A stretch of 64,000 bases of DNA from Tropicibacter oceani (lineage in GTDB: Bacteria; Pseudomonadota; Alphaproteobacteria; Rhodobacterales; Rhodobacteraceae): the NCBI RefSeq assembly GCF_029958925.1, contig NZ_CP124616.1, positions 372,001 to 436,000 of the forward strand, given 5' to 3'. Made by a program: the position numbers and the translations under genes. The notes below the pieces were generated by a model. That model saw only the letters and a program-made list of their open reading frames with translations, searched no databases and was not told the origin of the DNA. This document shows, piece by piece, positions 26,230-35,785 of this stretch. Positions within the stretch are counted from its first letter, which is position 1, and every line of letters starts with the position of its first letter.

Positions 26230-27519
26230 TTAGACAATCACCTCTTGGGCGACTTGATCACCGACGCCGAACACCCGCTTGTAGCGCGCGATCTCTTCGG
26301 CCGGGCCCATCGCCTTGTTGGGATTGTCCGACAGCTTGACCGTGGGCGCGCCGTTGGCGCTGACTGCCTTGCAGACCAGCGAAAAGGCGGCCAGCCCGTC
26401 ATTCGGCGCAAGGCCGCGAAAATCATTGGTCAGCAAGGTGCCCCAGCCAAAGGAAACCCGCACCCGGCCATTGAACTGGCGATAGAGCTCAAGGATCTTC
26501 GTCTCGTCCAGACCGTCCGAGAAAATCACCAGCTTCTTGGTCGGGTCCTCGCCGCGCTCTTTCCACCATCGAATGGCGGTTTCGGCCCCGGTTGCTGGAT
26601 CGCCGCTGTCGATGCGAATGCCGGTCCAGCCCGCCAGCCAGTCCGGCGCGTTACGCAGGAACCCTTCGGTGCCATAGGTGTCGGGCAGGATGATGCGCAG
26701 GTTGCCTTCGTGTTCTTCGTGCCAGTCGGCCAGCACCTCGTAGGGGGCCTGGGCCAGCGCCGCGTCGTCCTTGGCCAGTGCGGCATAGACCATGGGCAGT
26801 TCGTGGGCGTTGGTGCCGATCGCCTCAAGATCGCGGTTCTTGGCGATCAGGCAATTCGAGGTGCCGACAAAGCTGCTGCCCAGCCCTTCGAGCATCGCCT
26901 GAACGCACCAGTCCTGCCACAAAAAGCTGTGCCGCCGACGCGTGCCGAAATCGGCGATGCGCACGCCCGGCTCGGCGCGCAGGTGTTCGACCTTTTCCCA
27001 CAGCTTGGTCATGGCGCGGGCATACATCACCTGAATTTCGAAGCGGCCCATGTCCTTGAGGACCGCGCGACCGCGCAATTCCATCAAGACGGCCAGCGCC
27101 GGGATTTCCCACAGCATGACCTCAGGCCATTTGCCCTCAAAGGTCAGTTCGTACTGATCGCCGACCCGTTCAAGGTGATAGGGCGGCAGTTGCAGGTTCT
27201 CGAACCAGCCCATGAATTCGGGCGTGAACATCTGCCGTTTGCCGTAAAAGGTGTTGCCGCGCAGCCAAGTGCTTTCGCCGCGGGTCAGGCGCAGGCTGCG
27301 AATGTGGTCCAGCTGTTCGCGCAGCTCGCCCTCGTCGATCAGATTGGCCAGAGGCACATGTTTCGACCGGTTGATCAGGCTGAAGGTGACGTTGGTGTCG
27401 CGCTTGTTGCGAAACACGGACTGGCACATCAGCAGCTTGTAGAAATCGGTATCGATCAACGACCGGACGATCGGATCGATTTTCCATTTGTGGTTCCAGA
27501 CGCGGGTGGCGATGTCCAA
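26230..27519 (-). CDS. pncB: Nicotinate phosphoribosyltransferase
   Basis: Makes nicotinate mononucleotide from nicotinate and PRPP in NAD salvage. 429 aa. Landmarks: [12 protein letters not shown] near residues 20-31, FGTRRRHSF with the phosphorylatable His loop, [18 protein letters not shown] and SDGLDE. The start is TTG 27519, chosen because the [17 protein letters not shown]-terminus is conserved in the family; GAGGGACGGAACC lies upstream. This places 64 bases of pncB inside the 3' end of the histidine kinase gene in another frame, an unusually long overlap. PncA lies on the other side of the kinase. Confidence 0.93.
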   Translation of the reverse strand: MDIATRVWNHKWKIDPIVRSLIDTDFYKLLMCQSVFRNKRDTNVTFSLINRSKHVPLANLIDEGELREQLDHIRSLRLTRGESTWLRGNTFYGKRQMFTPEFMGWFENLQLPPYHLERVGDQYELTFEGKWPEVMLWEIPALAVLMELRGRAVLKDMGRFEIQVMYARAMTKLWEKVEHLRAEPGVRIADFGTRRRHSFLWQDWCVQAMLEGLGSSFVGTSNCLIAKNRDLEAIGTNAHELPMVYAALAKDDAALAQAPYEVLADWHEEHEGNLRIILPDTYGTEGFLRNAPDWLAGWTGIRIDSGDPATGAETAIRWWKERGEDPTKKLVIFSDGLDETKILELYRQFNGRVRVSFGWGTLLTNDFRGLAPNDGLAAFSLVCKAVSANGAPTVKLSDNPNKAMGPAEEIARYKRVFGVGDQVAQEVIV

Positions 27520-29810
27520 GGTTCCGTCCCTCTCTCGGCGCCCGGTCGTGATACGCCATCCAAGTGGGTTTGTGAAAGCGGTTTCTCCCCCCGGGTTGCG
27601 CGCAGCAGTGCCGCGATCAAATGTTGTCGGCGCAACGGCTTAGTCACAAAGTCATCCATGCCCGCCGCTGCGCAGGCCGCGCGATCGGATTCAAAGGCAT
27701 TTGCCGTCAGCGCCGCGATGAAGGGTTGCGGGATGTCCAGCGCGCGGATCATGCGCGTCACTTCCAGCCCGTCCAGCTCTGGCATCGACATGTCCATGAA
27801 GACCACGTCAGGCAATTCGTCGATGATCATCTCAAGCGCCTCGCGGCCATTCCTCGCCTCGCTCAGGGTCACGGGTTCGTTCTTTAGAAAACGCGCCACC
27901 AAAAGGCGGTTGGTGGCGTTGTCCTCGGCCACCAGAACCCGCAGCTTGGTCGCCAGATCCAGATGCACCGCCCCATGACTGTCCTGCACCGGGGCCGCCC
28001 CCGCGCGGGGGTGGTGCAATTGCACCGTCATTTCAAAGGCGGACCCACCGTCCGGCGGCTGCGGCAGCAAGGTGATGTTGCCGCCCATCCGCTGTGCCAG
28101 CGCCCGAGAGATCGGCAGACCAAGCCCGGTGCCGCCAAACCTGCGCGTCGTGGCGGCATCCGCCTGCTGGAACTCGCCAAAGATATGCTCGGCCCGATCC
28201 TCTGGCACCCCTATTCCCGTGTCGCGAACCACCACCCGCATCCGCCAGCCTGCCGTGTTTTCGGCAGCCTCGGCTGTCACGGTCACGCCTCCGGTATCGG
28301 TGAACTTCACCGCATTGCCGATCAGGTTGATCAGGATCTGCCGTATCCTGCCAGCATCGGCCAAGGCCATCTTTGGCAGCGTTTCCTTTATCGCGACATC
28401 CAGGAACACCCCCTTTTCCCGTGCCATCGTCCGCAGCATCTGCGCTGCGTCCTGCACCGTTTCGGCCGGGGACAGGGGCGCGTTTTCGAATTCGACCTTG
28501 CCCGCCTCGAGCCGCGAGAAATCGAGCACGTCGTTGATCAGCGCCAACAACGACGTCGAGGCCGACTGGATCGTGCTGACATATTCGTTCTGTTCGTCCC
28601 CCAGATCACCGTCGGCCAACAGATCCGCCATGCCGAGAATGGCGTTCAACGGGGTGCGCATTTCATGGCTCATGGTGGCCAGGAAAATCGACTTTGCACG
28701 CGCGCCCTCCTCGGCGCGGACGCTGGCCTGCGCCAACACCTGTTCATGCTTTTGAATCTCGGTGACATCGCGCTCGATGGAAATCAGGGTTTCAACCTCG
28801 CCATCCGGCCCCTTGACCGGCACGCGGTTGATATCGAACCAGATTTTTTCGCCGCTTTTCGAATAGTTCAGCAGCCGCGTCTGGAACGGCGTCTTGTCCC
28901 GCACCGCCTTTTCCAGCGCTTGCCCGGTCAGGGGGCTGGTTTCAGGCCCGCTGAGCAGAACCCAGGGTTTTTGGCCCACGGCCTCCTCTCGAGAGTAGCC
29001 GGTCAGCCGCGTAAACGCCTCGTTTACCCAGGTTATGGTCATTTCGGGGTCGAACAGGATCACGCTGTCATTGGCATGGCGCGCAACCAGCGACAATTCG
29101 CGCATTTCGCGCTGATGGTCGGCCAGGTCCTTGTTTGCCTTGTTCAGGCGCTCAGCCGCCTCGATCAGCGCCTTTTCATTGCCCAGCCGCTTGTTCCACG
29201 AACGCACGGAGAAATTGACAAAGGTATAAGTCAGATAGGTCAGCAGCGCGATTTCAAGGATATGTGTGATTTCAGCCAGATCGGCCTGCGCCTCCAGAAC
29301 GACCTCCTCCCACAGGAAACCGGCGGCGATGGTGGCGAAAATGGCCAGCTTGACCCTGGACACTGGCGGGTGATGGGTAAGGGAAAAGCCCGCATTGACC
29401 GATGCCGCCATCAACAGGCACAGGCCCACAAGCTCCACATCCTGACTGGGTGCGCCGACTATCAAAAGCAGAATGCCCGCCGCGACCGATGCCCCCTGCA
29501 CTGCACCTGCCAGAGTCGTCCAAAGATAGACTTTCCCAATAGGCATTCCCGCGCGGTTCCAACCCCGCGCCCGCTGCAACACGGTCAGTTCGACCACGTC
29601 CCCAAGCAGGGCAAAGGCCAACCCAAACGAGGCAACGGCAGGCGAAAAAAAGACCCAAAGGTAGGTTGCGCCGATCATGATGCAAACCAGGCGCAGCCAG
29701 AACTGCCCGATGCGCGACCGGGCATAGCGCTCGAACAGGGCGGACCGCCCGTATCGCGCCTCAAAGGCGTCCAATGCGTTTGTTGCGTCAGATCCGTCTT
29801 GGGCAGGCAT
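27456..29810 (-). CDS. Hybrid sensor histidine kinase with multi-helix membrane input and PAS domain
   Basis: 784 aa. About six hydrophobic segments in residues 38-200 form an integral sensor, then a coil (205-235), PAS/PAC domain (about 236-355; [17 protein letters not shown]), HisKA with SHEMRTPLN (His382), HATPase_c with N box NLIGNAVKF and G boxes DTGIGVPE and GGTGLGLPI, and a receiver domain (about 635-740) with phospho-acceptor Asp near 673 in [12 protein letters not shown] low-complexity tail of about 45 residues follows and overlaps pncB. No separate response regulator or DNA-binding output is nearby, so a phosphotransfer protein elsewhere is expected. It sits between pncA and pncB on the same strand. 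Confidence 0.92.
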   Translation of the reverse strand: MPAQDGSDATNALDAFEARYGRSALFERYARSRIGQFWLRLVCIMIGATYLWVFFSPAVASFGLAFALLGDVVELTVLQRARGWNRAGMPIGKVYLWTTLAGAVQGASVAAGILLLIVGAPSQDVELVGLCLLMAASVNAGFSLTHHPPVSRVKLAIFATIAAGFLWEEVVLEAQADLAEITHILEIALLTYLTYTFVNFSVRSWNKRLGNEKALIEAAERLNKANKDLADHQREMRELSLVARHANDSVILFDPEMTITWVNEAFTRLTGYSREEAVGQKPWVLLSGPETSPLTGQALEKAVRDKTPFQTRLLNYSKSGEKIWFDINRVPVKGPDGEVETLISIERDVTEIQKHEQVLAQASVRAEEGARAKSIFLATMSHEMRTPLNAILGMADLLADGDLGDEQNEYVSTIQSASTSLLALINDVLDFSRLEAGKVEFENAPLSPAETVQDAAQMLRTMAREKGVFLDVAIKETLPKMALADAGRIRQILINLIGNAVKFTDTGGVTVTAEAAENTAGWRMRVVVRDTGIGVPEDRAEHIFGEFQQADAATTRRFGGTGLGLPISRALAQRMGGNITLLPQPPDGGSAFEMTVQLHHPRAGAAPVQDSHGAVHLDLATKLRVLVAEDNATNRLLVARFLKNEPVTLSEARNGREALEMIIDELPDVVFMDMSMPELDGLEVTRMIRALDIPQPFIAALTANAFESDRAACAAAGMDDFVTKPLRRQHLIAALLRATRGEKPLSQTHLDGVSRPGAERGTEPWTSPPASGTTNGKSIRSSGR

Positions 29811-29906
29811 GGTGGCTCACTTCAGGGGCAAGCCCTGTCTAGCCACGGAATCTTTAGAAATGGCGAACGCGATACGCCCTGCCATCTGGATGCCCGGCGC
29901 CCGGGT

Positions 29907-30500
29907 TCAAAGCAGACGCACGCCCGCCTTGGCCATGCCTTCGCGCGCGGCCGAAAGACTGCCATCCATGTCGATCGCGCGGCACAGATCCTGCCGGACG
30001 GTGACATCAAAGCCCAGGTTGGCCGCATCCACCGCCGAAAAGTTGACGCAAAAATCCGTCGCCAGCCCGACCAGCGTCAGCGACGTTATCCCGCGCGTGC
30101 GCAGATACCCCTCAAGCCCCGTCGGGGTCTTGTGGTCATTTTCGAAAAAGGCGCTGTAACTGTCGATCTCGGGGCGAAACCCCTTGCGGATGATCAGATC
30201 GGCGCGGTCAGTCTCCAACTCCATGTGAAAGCCTGCGCCCGGCGATCCCTGAACACAGTGATCCGGCCACAGAACCTGTGCGCCATAGGGCATCTGAGTC
30301 ACGCTGAAGGGCGCAGCCCCCTGATGCTGAGAGGCAAAGGACGAATGCCCGGCAGGGTGCCAATCCTGCGTCAGGATCACCGCTTCGAATTGCGTCATCA
30401 GCGCATTGATCGGCTGGACGATCTCGTCGCCCCCGCTGACGGCCAGGGCGCCCCCGGGGCAAAAATCGTTCTGAACGTCGATGACGACAAGTCCGTGCAT
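29907..30500 (-). CDS. pncA: Nicotinamidase / pyrazinamidase
   Basis: Hydrolyses nicotinamide to nicotinate, the substrate of PncB. 197 aa isochorismatase-fold enzyme. Catalytic Asp in VVIDVQNDFCPGG (near residue 10), metal-binding QDWHPAGHSSFA (Asp/His/His), a Lys in IIRKGF, and catalytic Cys in GLATDFCV. ATG 30500 has AGGGAG seven to nine bases upstream; the longer frame to 30560 adds a Leu/Arg-rich piece with no homology. Starts the pncA-kinase-pncB run and is divergent from trhO. Confidence 0.93.
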   Translation of the reverse strand: MHGLVVIDVQNDFCPGGALAVSGGDEIVQPINALMTQFEAVILTQDWHPAGHSSFASQHQGAAPFSVTQMPYGAQVLWPDHCVQGSPGAGFHMELETDRADLIIRKGFRPEIDSYSAFFENDHKTPTGLEGYLRTRGITSLTLVGLATDFCVNFSAVDAANLGFDVTVRQDLCRAIDMDGSLSAAREGMAKAGVRLL

Positions 30501-30613
30501 GGGCAAACTCCCTTCCTGTCCGTCAAGGTTAGGCGCGCGCTGCAGCCACCGCAACCGCAATGCGGCAACTCACCCGCTTGGCAAGGCGCCCCTTTCGCGC
30601 CTATTTGACAGCC

Positions 30614-31534
30614 ATGTTTACAGTCTGCGCCCTCTACCACTTTACCCGCTTCGATGATCCGGCCGCCCTGCGCGGGCCACTGCTGGACCTGTGCCGCGAA
30701 AACCAGATCACCGGAACGCTGCTTTTGGCTAGCGAGGGGATCAACGGCACCGTCGCAGGGCCCGCCGCCGGTATCGACACCCTGCTGGCGCACATCAAAT
30801 CGCTGCCCGGCTGCGCCGATATCATCTGGAAACTCTCTGACGCGTCCGAACGCCCCTTCGCCCGGATGAAGGTCCGCCTGAAGAAAGAGATCGTGACCAT
30901 GGGCCAGCCCGACGTGGACCCCCGCGCCAGCGTCGGCCACTATGTCGAGCCCGCCGATTGGAACGAACTGATCCGCTCGCCCGATGTCGCCGTGATCGAC
31001 ACCCGCAACGATTACGAAGTCGCCATCGGAACCTTCGAAGGCGCGGTAGACCCGAAAACCGATACGTTCCGCGACTTCCCCGCCTGGTGGCAGGACAACA
31101 AGCACCGCTTTCACAACAAGCGTATCGCCATGTTCTGCACCGGCGGCATCCGCTGCGAAAAATCCACCAACTACCTGCTCAGCCAGGGGGTCGAGGATGT
31201 CTATCACCTCAAAGGTGGCATCCTGAAATATCTCGAAGAGGTGCCGCAGGACGACAGCACCTGGAACGGTGCCTGCTTTGTCTTCGACGGCCGGGTGTCG
31301 GTCGAACACGGCCTCAAGGAAGGCCCGCATCAGCTGTGCCATGCCTGCCGCCGCCCGATCCTGCCCGAGGACAGGCATCGCCCCGAATACGAACACGGCG
31401 TGTCCTGCCACCTGTGCATCCACGAAACCACCGAATCGGACAAACGCCGGTTTCGCGAACGGCAGAAACAGATCGCCCTGGCCGAAGCCCGCGGCGAGCG
31501 TCACCTGCACTCGGATGTCAGCGACGACCTTTAG
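30614..31534 (+). CDS. trhO: tRNA uridine(34) hydroxylase, rhodanese family (YceA)
   Basis: Oxygen-dependent hydroxylation of U34 in tRNA, a step toward 5-oxyacetyl-type wobble bases. 306 aa: N-terminal acylphosphatase-like domain ([14 protein letters not shown]), rhodanese domain with the active-site Cys in [12 protein letters not shown], and a C-terminal Cys-rich zinc-like region ([12 protein letters not shown]). ATG 30614 gives the standard N-terminus. The frame opens at 30560, where it would overlap pncA's promoter. Family members are about 300-330 aa. Confidence 0.92.
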   Translation: MFTVCALYHFTRFDDPAALRGPLLDLCRENQITGTLLLASEGINGTVAGPAAGIDTLLAHIKSLPGCADIIWKLSDASERPFARMKVRLKKEIVTMGQPDVDPRASVGHYVEPADWNELIRSPDVAVIDTRNDYEVAIGTFEGAVDPKTDTFRDFPAWWQDNKHRFHNKRIAMFCTGGIRCEKSTNYLLSQGVEDVYHLKGGILKYLEEVPQDDSTWNGACFVFDGRVSVEHGLKEGPHQLCHACRRPILPEDRHRPEYEHGVSCHLCIHETTESDKRRFRERQKQIALAEARGERHLHSDVSDDL

Positions 31535-31551
31535 GCTTCTTCTTGGTCAAA

Positions 31552-31600
31552 AATACTCCGGGGGTGAGGCCGCAGGCCGAGGGGGCAGCGCCCCCTTGAA
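31552..31600. repeat. GC-rich intergenic element with GGGGGC-AGC-GCCCCC hairpin
   Basis: After trhO comes TCAAAAATACTCCGGGGGT, a GGCC-GCA-GGCC mini-stem and a perfect hairpin GGGGGC-AGC-GCCCCC (31581-31595) followed by TTGAA. I recognise the general pattern from intergenic repeats in roseobacters and Paracoccus; it probably acts as terminator for trhO. Only this one clear copy is in the window. Confidence 0.55.
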
Positions 31601-31682
31601 CCGCCGCCAAGGCTCTGCGCGCCGGGCTATGCTGCTGCCCAGTCCTCTGATACGTCGGTCCTGCATGCGACCGGAGGCCAAG

Positions 31683-32636
31683 ATGCACGACCCCATCCAG
31701 ACCCACACCCTGCGCGACGGCGACACGGAAATCACCGTCCTGTCGATGGGCTGCGCCATTCAGGACTGGACGGTCGCGGGGCGGCGGGTCGTCCTTGGTT
31801 ATGATGACATGGAAAACTACCGCGAGAACCCCAAATCCATGGGCATCGTCGTCGGGCGCATCGCCAATCGCACCGCTGGATCGCAGTTCGAACTGGACGG
31901 GCAGATTTGGAAACTGACCTCCCGTGGCGAACGCCCGCATCTTCATGGCGGGCCCGGCGGGATTGGCTGGCAGAACTGGCAGATGGAGCCGCAAGGCGAC
32001 CGCGCCGTGAACCTGCGCCTGCACTCGCCGCATCTGGATCAGGGCTATCCCGGCGCGGTGGATTTCGTGGTGCGGCTGACGCTGGACAGGCCGGCCCTGA
32101 CCTGGGACATGACGGCAACCCCGGATCGCAAAACCCCGATCAACCTGGCGCAACATGTCTATTTCAATCTCGCTGGGCGGGGCACGATCCGCGATCACAG
32201 CTTTCAGATAGCCGCATCGCATTACACGCCCGTCGACCAGAACCTGATCCCGACCGGGGTGATCCTGCCCGTCGATGACACGCGATACGACCTGCGCGCA
32301 CCGCGCCTGCTGGACGCGGTCGATCCCGAAAACCTGGGCTATGACCTGAACTTCGCGCTGGATCAGGCAGCAGGGCCCAAGGTGACGGTCCGCGCCCCCG
32401 ACGGCATGACCCTGACGCTTTGGACAGACCGAAAGGGGCTCCAGTTGTATACATCAAACATGCTTTCGTCCTATGGCACCCCCCATCCCGACATCCCCCA
32501 CGACCCCTTCGCAGGCTTTTGCGTCGAAGCGCAGGATTTCCCGAACACCGTCAATACGCCTGATTTCGGCTCAATCCTTTGTACACCTGATGCGCCCTAC
32601 CGGCAGCGGACCACAATCCGCATCGCCAAGGACTGA
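31683..32636 (+). CDS. Aldose 1-epimerase (galactose mutarotase family)
   Basis: Interconverts alpha and beta anomers of aldoses, cytoplasmic. 317 aa beta-sandwich: substrate-binding GRIANRTAGSQFELDG near residues 57-72, HLHGGPGGIGWQNW with catalytic His, LAQHVYFNLAG with the second His, and catalytic Glu in FCVEAQDFPN. ATG 31683 with GGAGG six bases upstream; the open frame to 31269 is antisense-like extension within trhO and rejected. Stands alone between trhO and the aminotransferase gene. Confidence 0.9.
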   Translation: MHDPIQTHTLRDGDTEITVLSMGCAIQDWTVAGRRVVLGYDDMENYRENPKSMGIVVGRIANRTAGSQFELDGQIWKLTSRGERPHLHGGPGGIGWQNWQMEPQGDRAVNLRLHSPHLDQGYPGAVDFVVRLTLDRPALTWDMTATPDRKTPINLAQHVYFNLAGRGTIRDHSFQIAASHYTPVDQNLIPTGVILPVDDTRYDLRAPRLLDAVDPENLGYDLNFALDQAAGPKVTVRAPDGMTLTLWTDRKGLQLYTSNMLSSYGTPHPDIPHDPFAGFCVEAQDFPNTVNTPDFGSILCTPDAPYRQRTTIRIAKD

Positions 32637-32750
32637 AATCCCCGGCTTAGGTCGGTTGTATGCAACACCCTGTCGTTGCCCTGCTTTCGCCCGGCGCAAC
32701 ACAGGCCTATGGTGCCCGCAAGAATCCCCCCTTTTCCGCAGGAGACATCA

Positions 32751-34121
32751 ATGCTCAGGAACGATCAGCTGGACCAATGGGACCGCGAGAACTTCTTTCA
32801 CCCCTCGACCCATCTGGCCGAGTTCGCGCGCGGGGTCACGCCGCAGCGGATCATAACCGGCGGTCAGGGCTGTCACATCGAGGACCGCGACGGCAACCGC
32901 TTGCTGGATGCCTTTGCCGGTCTTTATTGCGTGAACGTCGGCTATGGCCGCACGGATATTGCCGATGCCATCGCCGCGCAGGCGAAAGAGCTGGCCTATT
33001 ACCACGCCTATGTCGGTCACGGCACCGAGGCGTCGATCACCCTGGCCAAGATGGTACTGGACCGCGCGCCCGACCACATGTCCAAGGTCTATTTCGGGCT
33101 GTCCGGGTCGGACGCGAATGAAACCAACGTCAAGCTGATCTGGTATTACAACAACATTCTTGGCCGCCCCGAAAAGAAAAAGATCATCTCGCGCTGGCGC
33201 GGCTATCACGGGTCGGGCCTGATGACCGGGTCGCTTACCGGGCTTGAGCTGTTCCACAAGAAATTCGACCTGCCGCTGGCGCAGGTCGTCCACACCGAAG
33301 CGCCCTATTACTTCCGCCGCCCCGATCTGGACATGACCGAAGCGGGTTTTGTCGCCCATTGCGTGTCCGAATTGGAGGCGCTGATCGACCGCGAAGGTGC
33401 CGACACCATCGCCGCCTTCATCGGTGAACCCGTGCTGGGAACAGGTGGTATCGTTCCGCCCCCGGCCGGCTATTGGGCCGCCATCCAGGAAGTGTTGAAC
33501 AAGCATGACATCCTGCTGGTCGCCGATGAGGTGGTCACCGGCTTTGGTCGCCTTGGCACGATGTTCGGCTCAGAGCACTACGGGATGAAGCCCGACCTGA
33601 TCACCATCGCGAAAGGCCTGACATCGGCCTATGCGCCTTTGTCTGGGTCCATCGTGTCGGACAAGATGTGGAAGGTTCTTGAGCGCGGAACCGATGAAAA
33701 CGGCCCCATCGGGCATGGCTGGACCTATTCCGCCCACCCGATCGGCGCGGCGGCTGGCGTTGCCAACCTCAAGCTGATCGACGAATTGAACCTTGTGCAC
33801 AAGGCGGGCGAGACCGGCCGCTATCTCAACGCGGCAATGCGCGACGCCGTTGGCGGGCATGCCCATGTCGGAGAGGTCCGCGGCGAGGGCATGCTTTGCG
33901 CGGTCGAGTTCGTCAAGACACGCGAGGGGCGCGGCTTTTTCGACGCTTCGGAAAAGGTCGGGCCGCGGATCGCCGGGGCGCTGCTGTCCCGCGGCGTGAT
34001 CGCCCGCGCCATGCCGCAGGGCGACATCCTCGGATTTGCGCCGCCTTTCTGCCTGACCCGGGAAGAGGCCGACGAGATTGTCGGCAAGACAGCGCAGGCC
34101 GTCGCCGAAGTGCTGGGCTGA
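32751..34121 (+). CDS. Class III PLP-dependent (omega-) aminotransferase
   Basis: 456 aa. Landmarks: LDAFAGLYCVNVGYG (N-terminal), YFGLSGSDANETNVK, DEVVTGFGRLGTMFG with the PLP-binding Asp, ITIAKGLTSAYAPLSG with the catalytic Lys, and a C-terminal VRGEGMLCAVEF. Members of this subgroup transaminate omega-amino acids, taurine, polyamines or other amines with pyruvate; the exact substrate is not determined by visible residues. ATG 32751 follows AGGAGACATCA; the frame's earlier start at 32676 has no ribosome-binding site. Convergent with fliP across a hairpin. Confidence 0.88.
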   Translation: MLRNDQLDQWDRENFFHPSTHLAEFARGVTPQRIITGGQGCHIEDRDGNRLLDAFAGLYCVNVGYGRTDIADAIAAQAKELAYYHAYVGHGTEASITLAKMVLDRAPDHMSKVYFGLSGSDANETNVKLIWYYNNILGRPEKKKIISRWRGYHGSGLMTGSLTGLELFHKKFDLPLAQVVHTEAPYYFRRPDLDMTEAGFVAHCVSELEALIDREGADTIAAFIGEPVLGTGGIVPPPAGYWAAIQEVLNKHDILLVADEVVTGFGRLGTMFGSEHYGMKPDLITIAKGLTSAYAPLSGSIVSDKMWKVLERGTDENGPIGHGWTYSAHPIGAAAGVANLKLIDELNLVHKAGETGRYLNAAMRDAVGGHAHVGEVRGEGMLCAVEFVKTREGRGFFDASEKVGPRIAGALLSRGVIARAMPQGDILGFAPPFCLTREEADEIVGKTAQAVAEVLG

Positions 34122-34134
34122 CCGGGATCGCGGC

Positions 34135-34154
34135 TGCGGGGCAACAGCCCCGCA
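34135..34154. terminator. Hairpin between aminotransferase and fliP
   Basis: Stem TGCGGGGC / GCCCCGCA with AACA loop, in the 49-bp gap between convergent genes. No T-run; likely bidirectional terminator. Confidence 0.6.
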
Positions 34155-34170
34155 CCACCCGCCCGAGGGG

Positions 34171-34893
34171 TCAGAAATACCCGCGCACCAGGCTACCAGC
34201 CAAAAGCGCCCAGCCATCCGCGATGACAAAGAACGCCAGCTTGAACGGCAAGGATACGATCGCGGGTGGCACCATCATCATGCCCATCGACATCAGCACC
34301 GCCGCCACAACAAGGTCGATGATCAGGAAGGGCAGAAAGATGAGAAACCCCACCTGAAAAGCCCGCGCCACCTCGGACAGCATGAAGCTGGGGATCAGGA
34401 CGGAAAGCGGTGCCTCGGGCGCCAGGGCGGTTTGTGCCGCATCGGGGCGCAGGTCGGCCATCGCGCGATAGGTGTCGGGATCGGTGCGGCCTGCCATGAA
34501 ACCACGAAACGGTTCCAGCGTCAGCGAAACCGCCTCTTCGACCTCGATCTGTTCGTCCAGCAGCGGTTGCACGCCGGTTTCCCAAGCCTGGGTGAAAACA
34601 GGCTCCATCACGAAATACGTCAGGAACAGGGCAAGGCTGACGATCAGCATGTTCGGCGGCGACTGCTGCAGCCCCACGGCCTGCCGAAGAATGCCCAGCA
34701 CGGTCACCATGAAGGGAAAACAGGTGACCATGATGGCGATGCCAGGCGCAAGGCTGAGCAGCGTGATCAGCACGATCAGCTGGACGCTGGTGGCCGTCAC
34801 CGAGCCGCCTTCGCCTAGGTCGATCGCGACGGATTGCGCCTGCGCAGCAAGGGGCAGCGCCAAAAGGCCTGCCGCAAGGAAAACGCTGCGCAT
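34171..34893 (-). CDS. fliP: Flagellar type III export gate protein FliP
   Basis: Core of the flagellar secretion gate in the inner membrane. 240 aa: cleavable signal peptide (residues 1-20), hydrophobic segments about 38-62 and 80-98, a periplasmic loop of about 75 residues and two C-terminal helices (LIPSFMLSEVARAFQVGF, then FLIIDLVVAAVLMSMGMMM), the family signature. ATG lies three bases after the fliN stop. Fourth gene of the minus-strand flagellar operon fliF-fliH-fliN-fliP. Confidence 0.94.
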   Translation of the reverse strand: MRSVFLAAGLLALPLAAQAQSVAIDLGEGGSVTATSVQLIVLITLLSLAPGIAIMVTCFPFMVTVLGILRQAVGLQQSPPNMLIVSLALFLTYFVMEPVFTQAWETGVQPLLDEQIEVEEAVSLTLEPFRGFMAGRTDPDTYRAMADLRPDAAQTALAPEAPLSVLIPSFMLSEVARAFQVGFLIFLPFLIIDLVVAAVLMSMGMMMVPPAIVSLPFKLAFFVIADGWALLAGSLVRGYF

Positions 34894-34896
34894 TGA

Positions 34897-35184
34897 CTAG
34901 GCGGGCGTCTGCAGGTCGACCACTTCGGTCAGGCGGACGGCCAGCTGGCTTTGCCCATCGCCTTCGACGACCTCAAGGACACCGATGCCGATCAGGCGCT
35001 CACCCACATACAGTTCAACCGGATCCTCAAGGCGCTTGTCCAAGGGCAGGACCGAGCCTTCTGCCAATTGCAGCAACTCCCGGACAAGGGGACGGGCGCG
35101 GCCAACCGAGACGGTGATTTCGATCGGGACAGAGGTGAACGGCGTCGATTGCTCACTCTTCACAGCGGTTTGGGCGTTATCCAT
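34897..35184 (-). CDS. fliN: Flagellar switch protein FliN, short form
   Basis: 95 aa consisting of a short hydrophilic N-terminus and one SpoA (FliN/FliM C-terminal) domain: VPIEITVSVGRARPLV, LDKRLEDPVELYVGE and a terminal VRLTEVV. The C ring subunit that binds export cargo and helps set rotation. I choose ATG 35184, which overlaps the fliH-like stop by eight bases; ATGs at 35208 and 35214 are possible but have no Shine-Dalgarno match. Escherichia coli FliN is 137 aa, so this copy lacks the usual N-terminal extension. Confidence 0.88.
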   Translation of the reverse strand: MDNAQTAVKSEQSTPFTSVPIEITVSVGRARPLVRELLQLAEGSVLPLDKRLEDPVELYVGERLIGIGVLEVVEGDGQSQLAVRLTEVVDLQTPA

Positions 35185-35785
35185 TTGCGAGCTTTCTTTG
35201 ATTTTCATGGGCAAACCCGGCTATCGCCTCCGAAACGGACCGGACCAGTTCCCCAAGATCGATTTGCTTTTCGGTTTTGCCGAACCGGATGTCTGCCTGT
35301 TCATCGGCCAGTGTCGAATCCTCGATCAGCCGGACAGGAAAGCCGAAGTCTTCTTCCAGCAGGCCTGACACGGCCTCGACATTACCGGGGGACACCGCGA
35401 TCTGAACCTCGAGCGTGCCGATTTCCCGCGACATTTCGTGAAGTTTTTCGACGATATGGGCGCCGATGGTGGCGCGAGCCATTCCGGGCAACAAGACGTT
35501 CACCATTTCGTTCAGCAAGGGTGTCATCGCGTTCATCACCTGGCTGCAAGCCTCGTGATAGGTAAAGGACAGATCCTGCAGGTGCTGACCGAATGAGCTC
35601 GAAATCCGCGTCTTGTCGTCGGACTGCGCCTTGATCGCGTCATCCCAGCCGGCCTTGAACCCGTTTTCGAACGCTTCCAGCCGCTGGCCTTCCAGGTCTG
35701 CCTCGTTGAACGCGGGCGCCGTTTCGACCGGCACGGTCGGGGCCGCGCCACCGAAGTCTTCGAATAGTTGCCTCAGGGCTGTCAT
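35177..35785 (-). CDS. FliH-like flagellar export ATPase regulator
   Basis: 202 aa. N-terminal Phe/Glu-rich segment with an EGQRLEAFENGFKAGWDDA helix of the kind FliH uses to reach the C ring, a central helical region, and a C-terminal globular part (LEVQIAVSPGNVEAVSG, DIRFGKTEKQIDLGELV) as in FliH/YscL. Conservation is weak and the call relies strongly on position between fliF and fliN. Its ATG overlaps the fliF stop by four bases. Confidence 0.72.
   Translation of the reverse strand: MTALRQLFEDFGGAAPTVPVETAPAFNEADLEGQRLEAFENGFKAGWDDAIKAQSDDKTRISSSFGQHLQDLSFTYHEACSQVMNAMTPLLNEMVNVLLPGMARATIGAHIVEKLHEMSREIGTLEVQIAVSPGNVEAVSGLLEEDFGFPVRLIEDSTLADEQADIRFGKTEKQIDLGELVRSVSEAIAGFAHENQRKLANG

Noticed and set aside
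25114-30608. Very long plus-strand open frames (954 and 881 codons) opposite hisC, pncB, the kinase and pncA
   Set aside because: Antisense shadows: no domain, His/Arg/Gln-rich translation, while the minus strand carries complete conserved enzymes.
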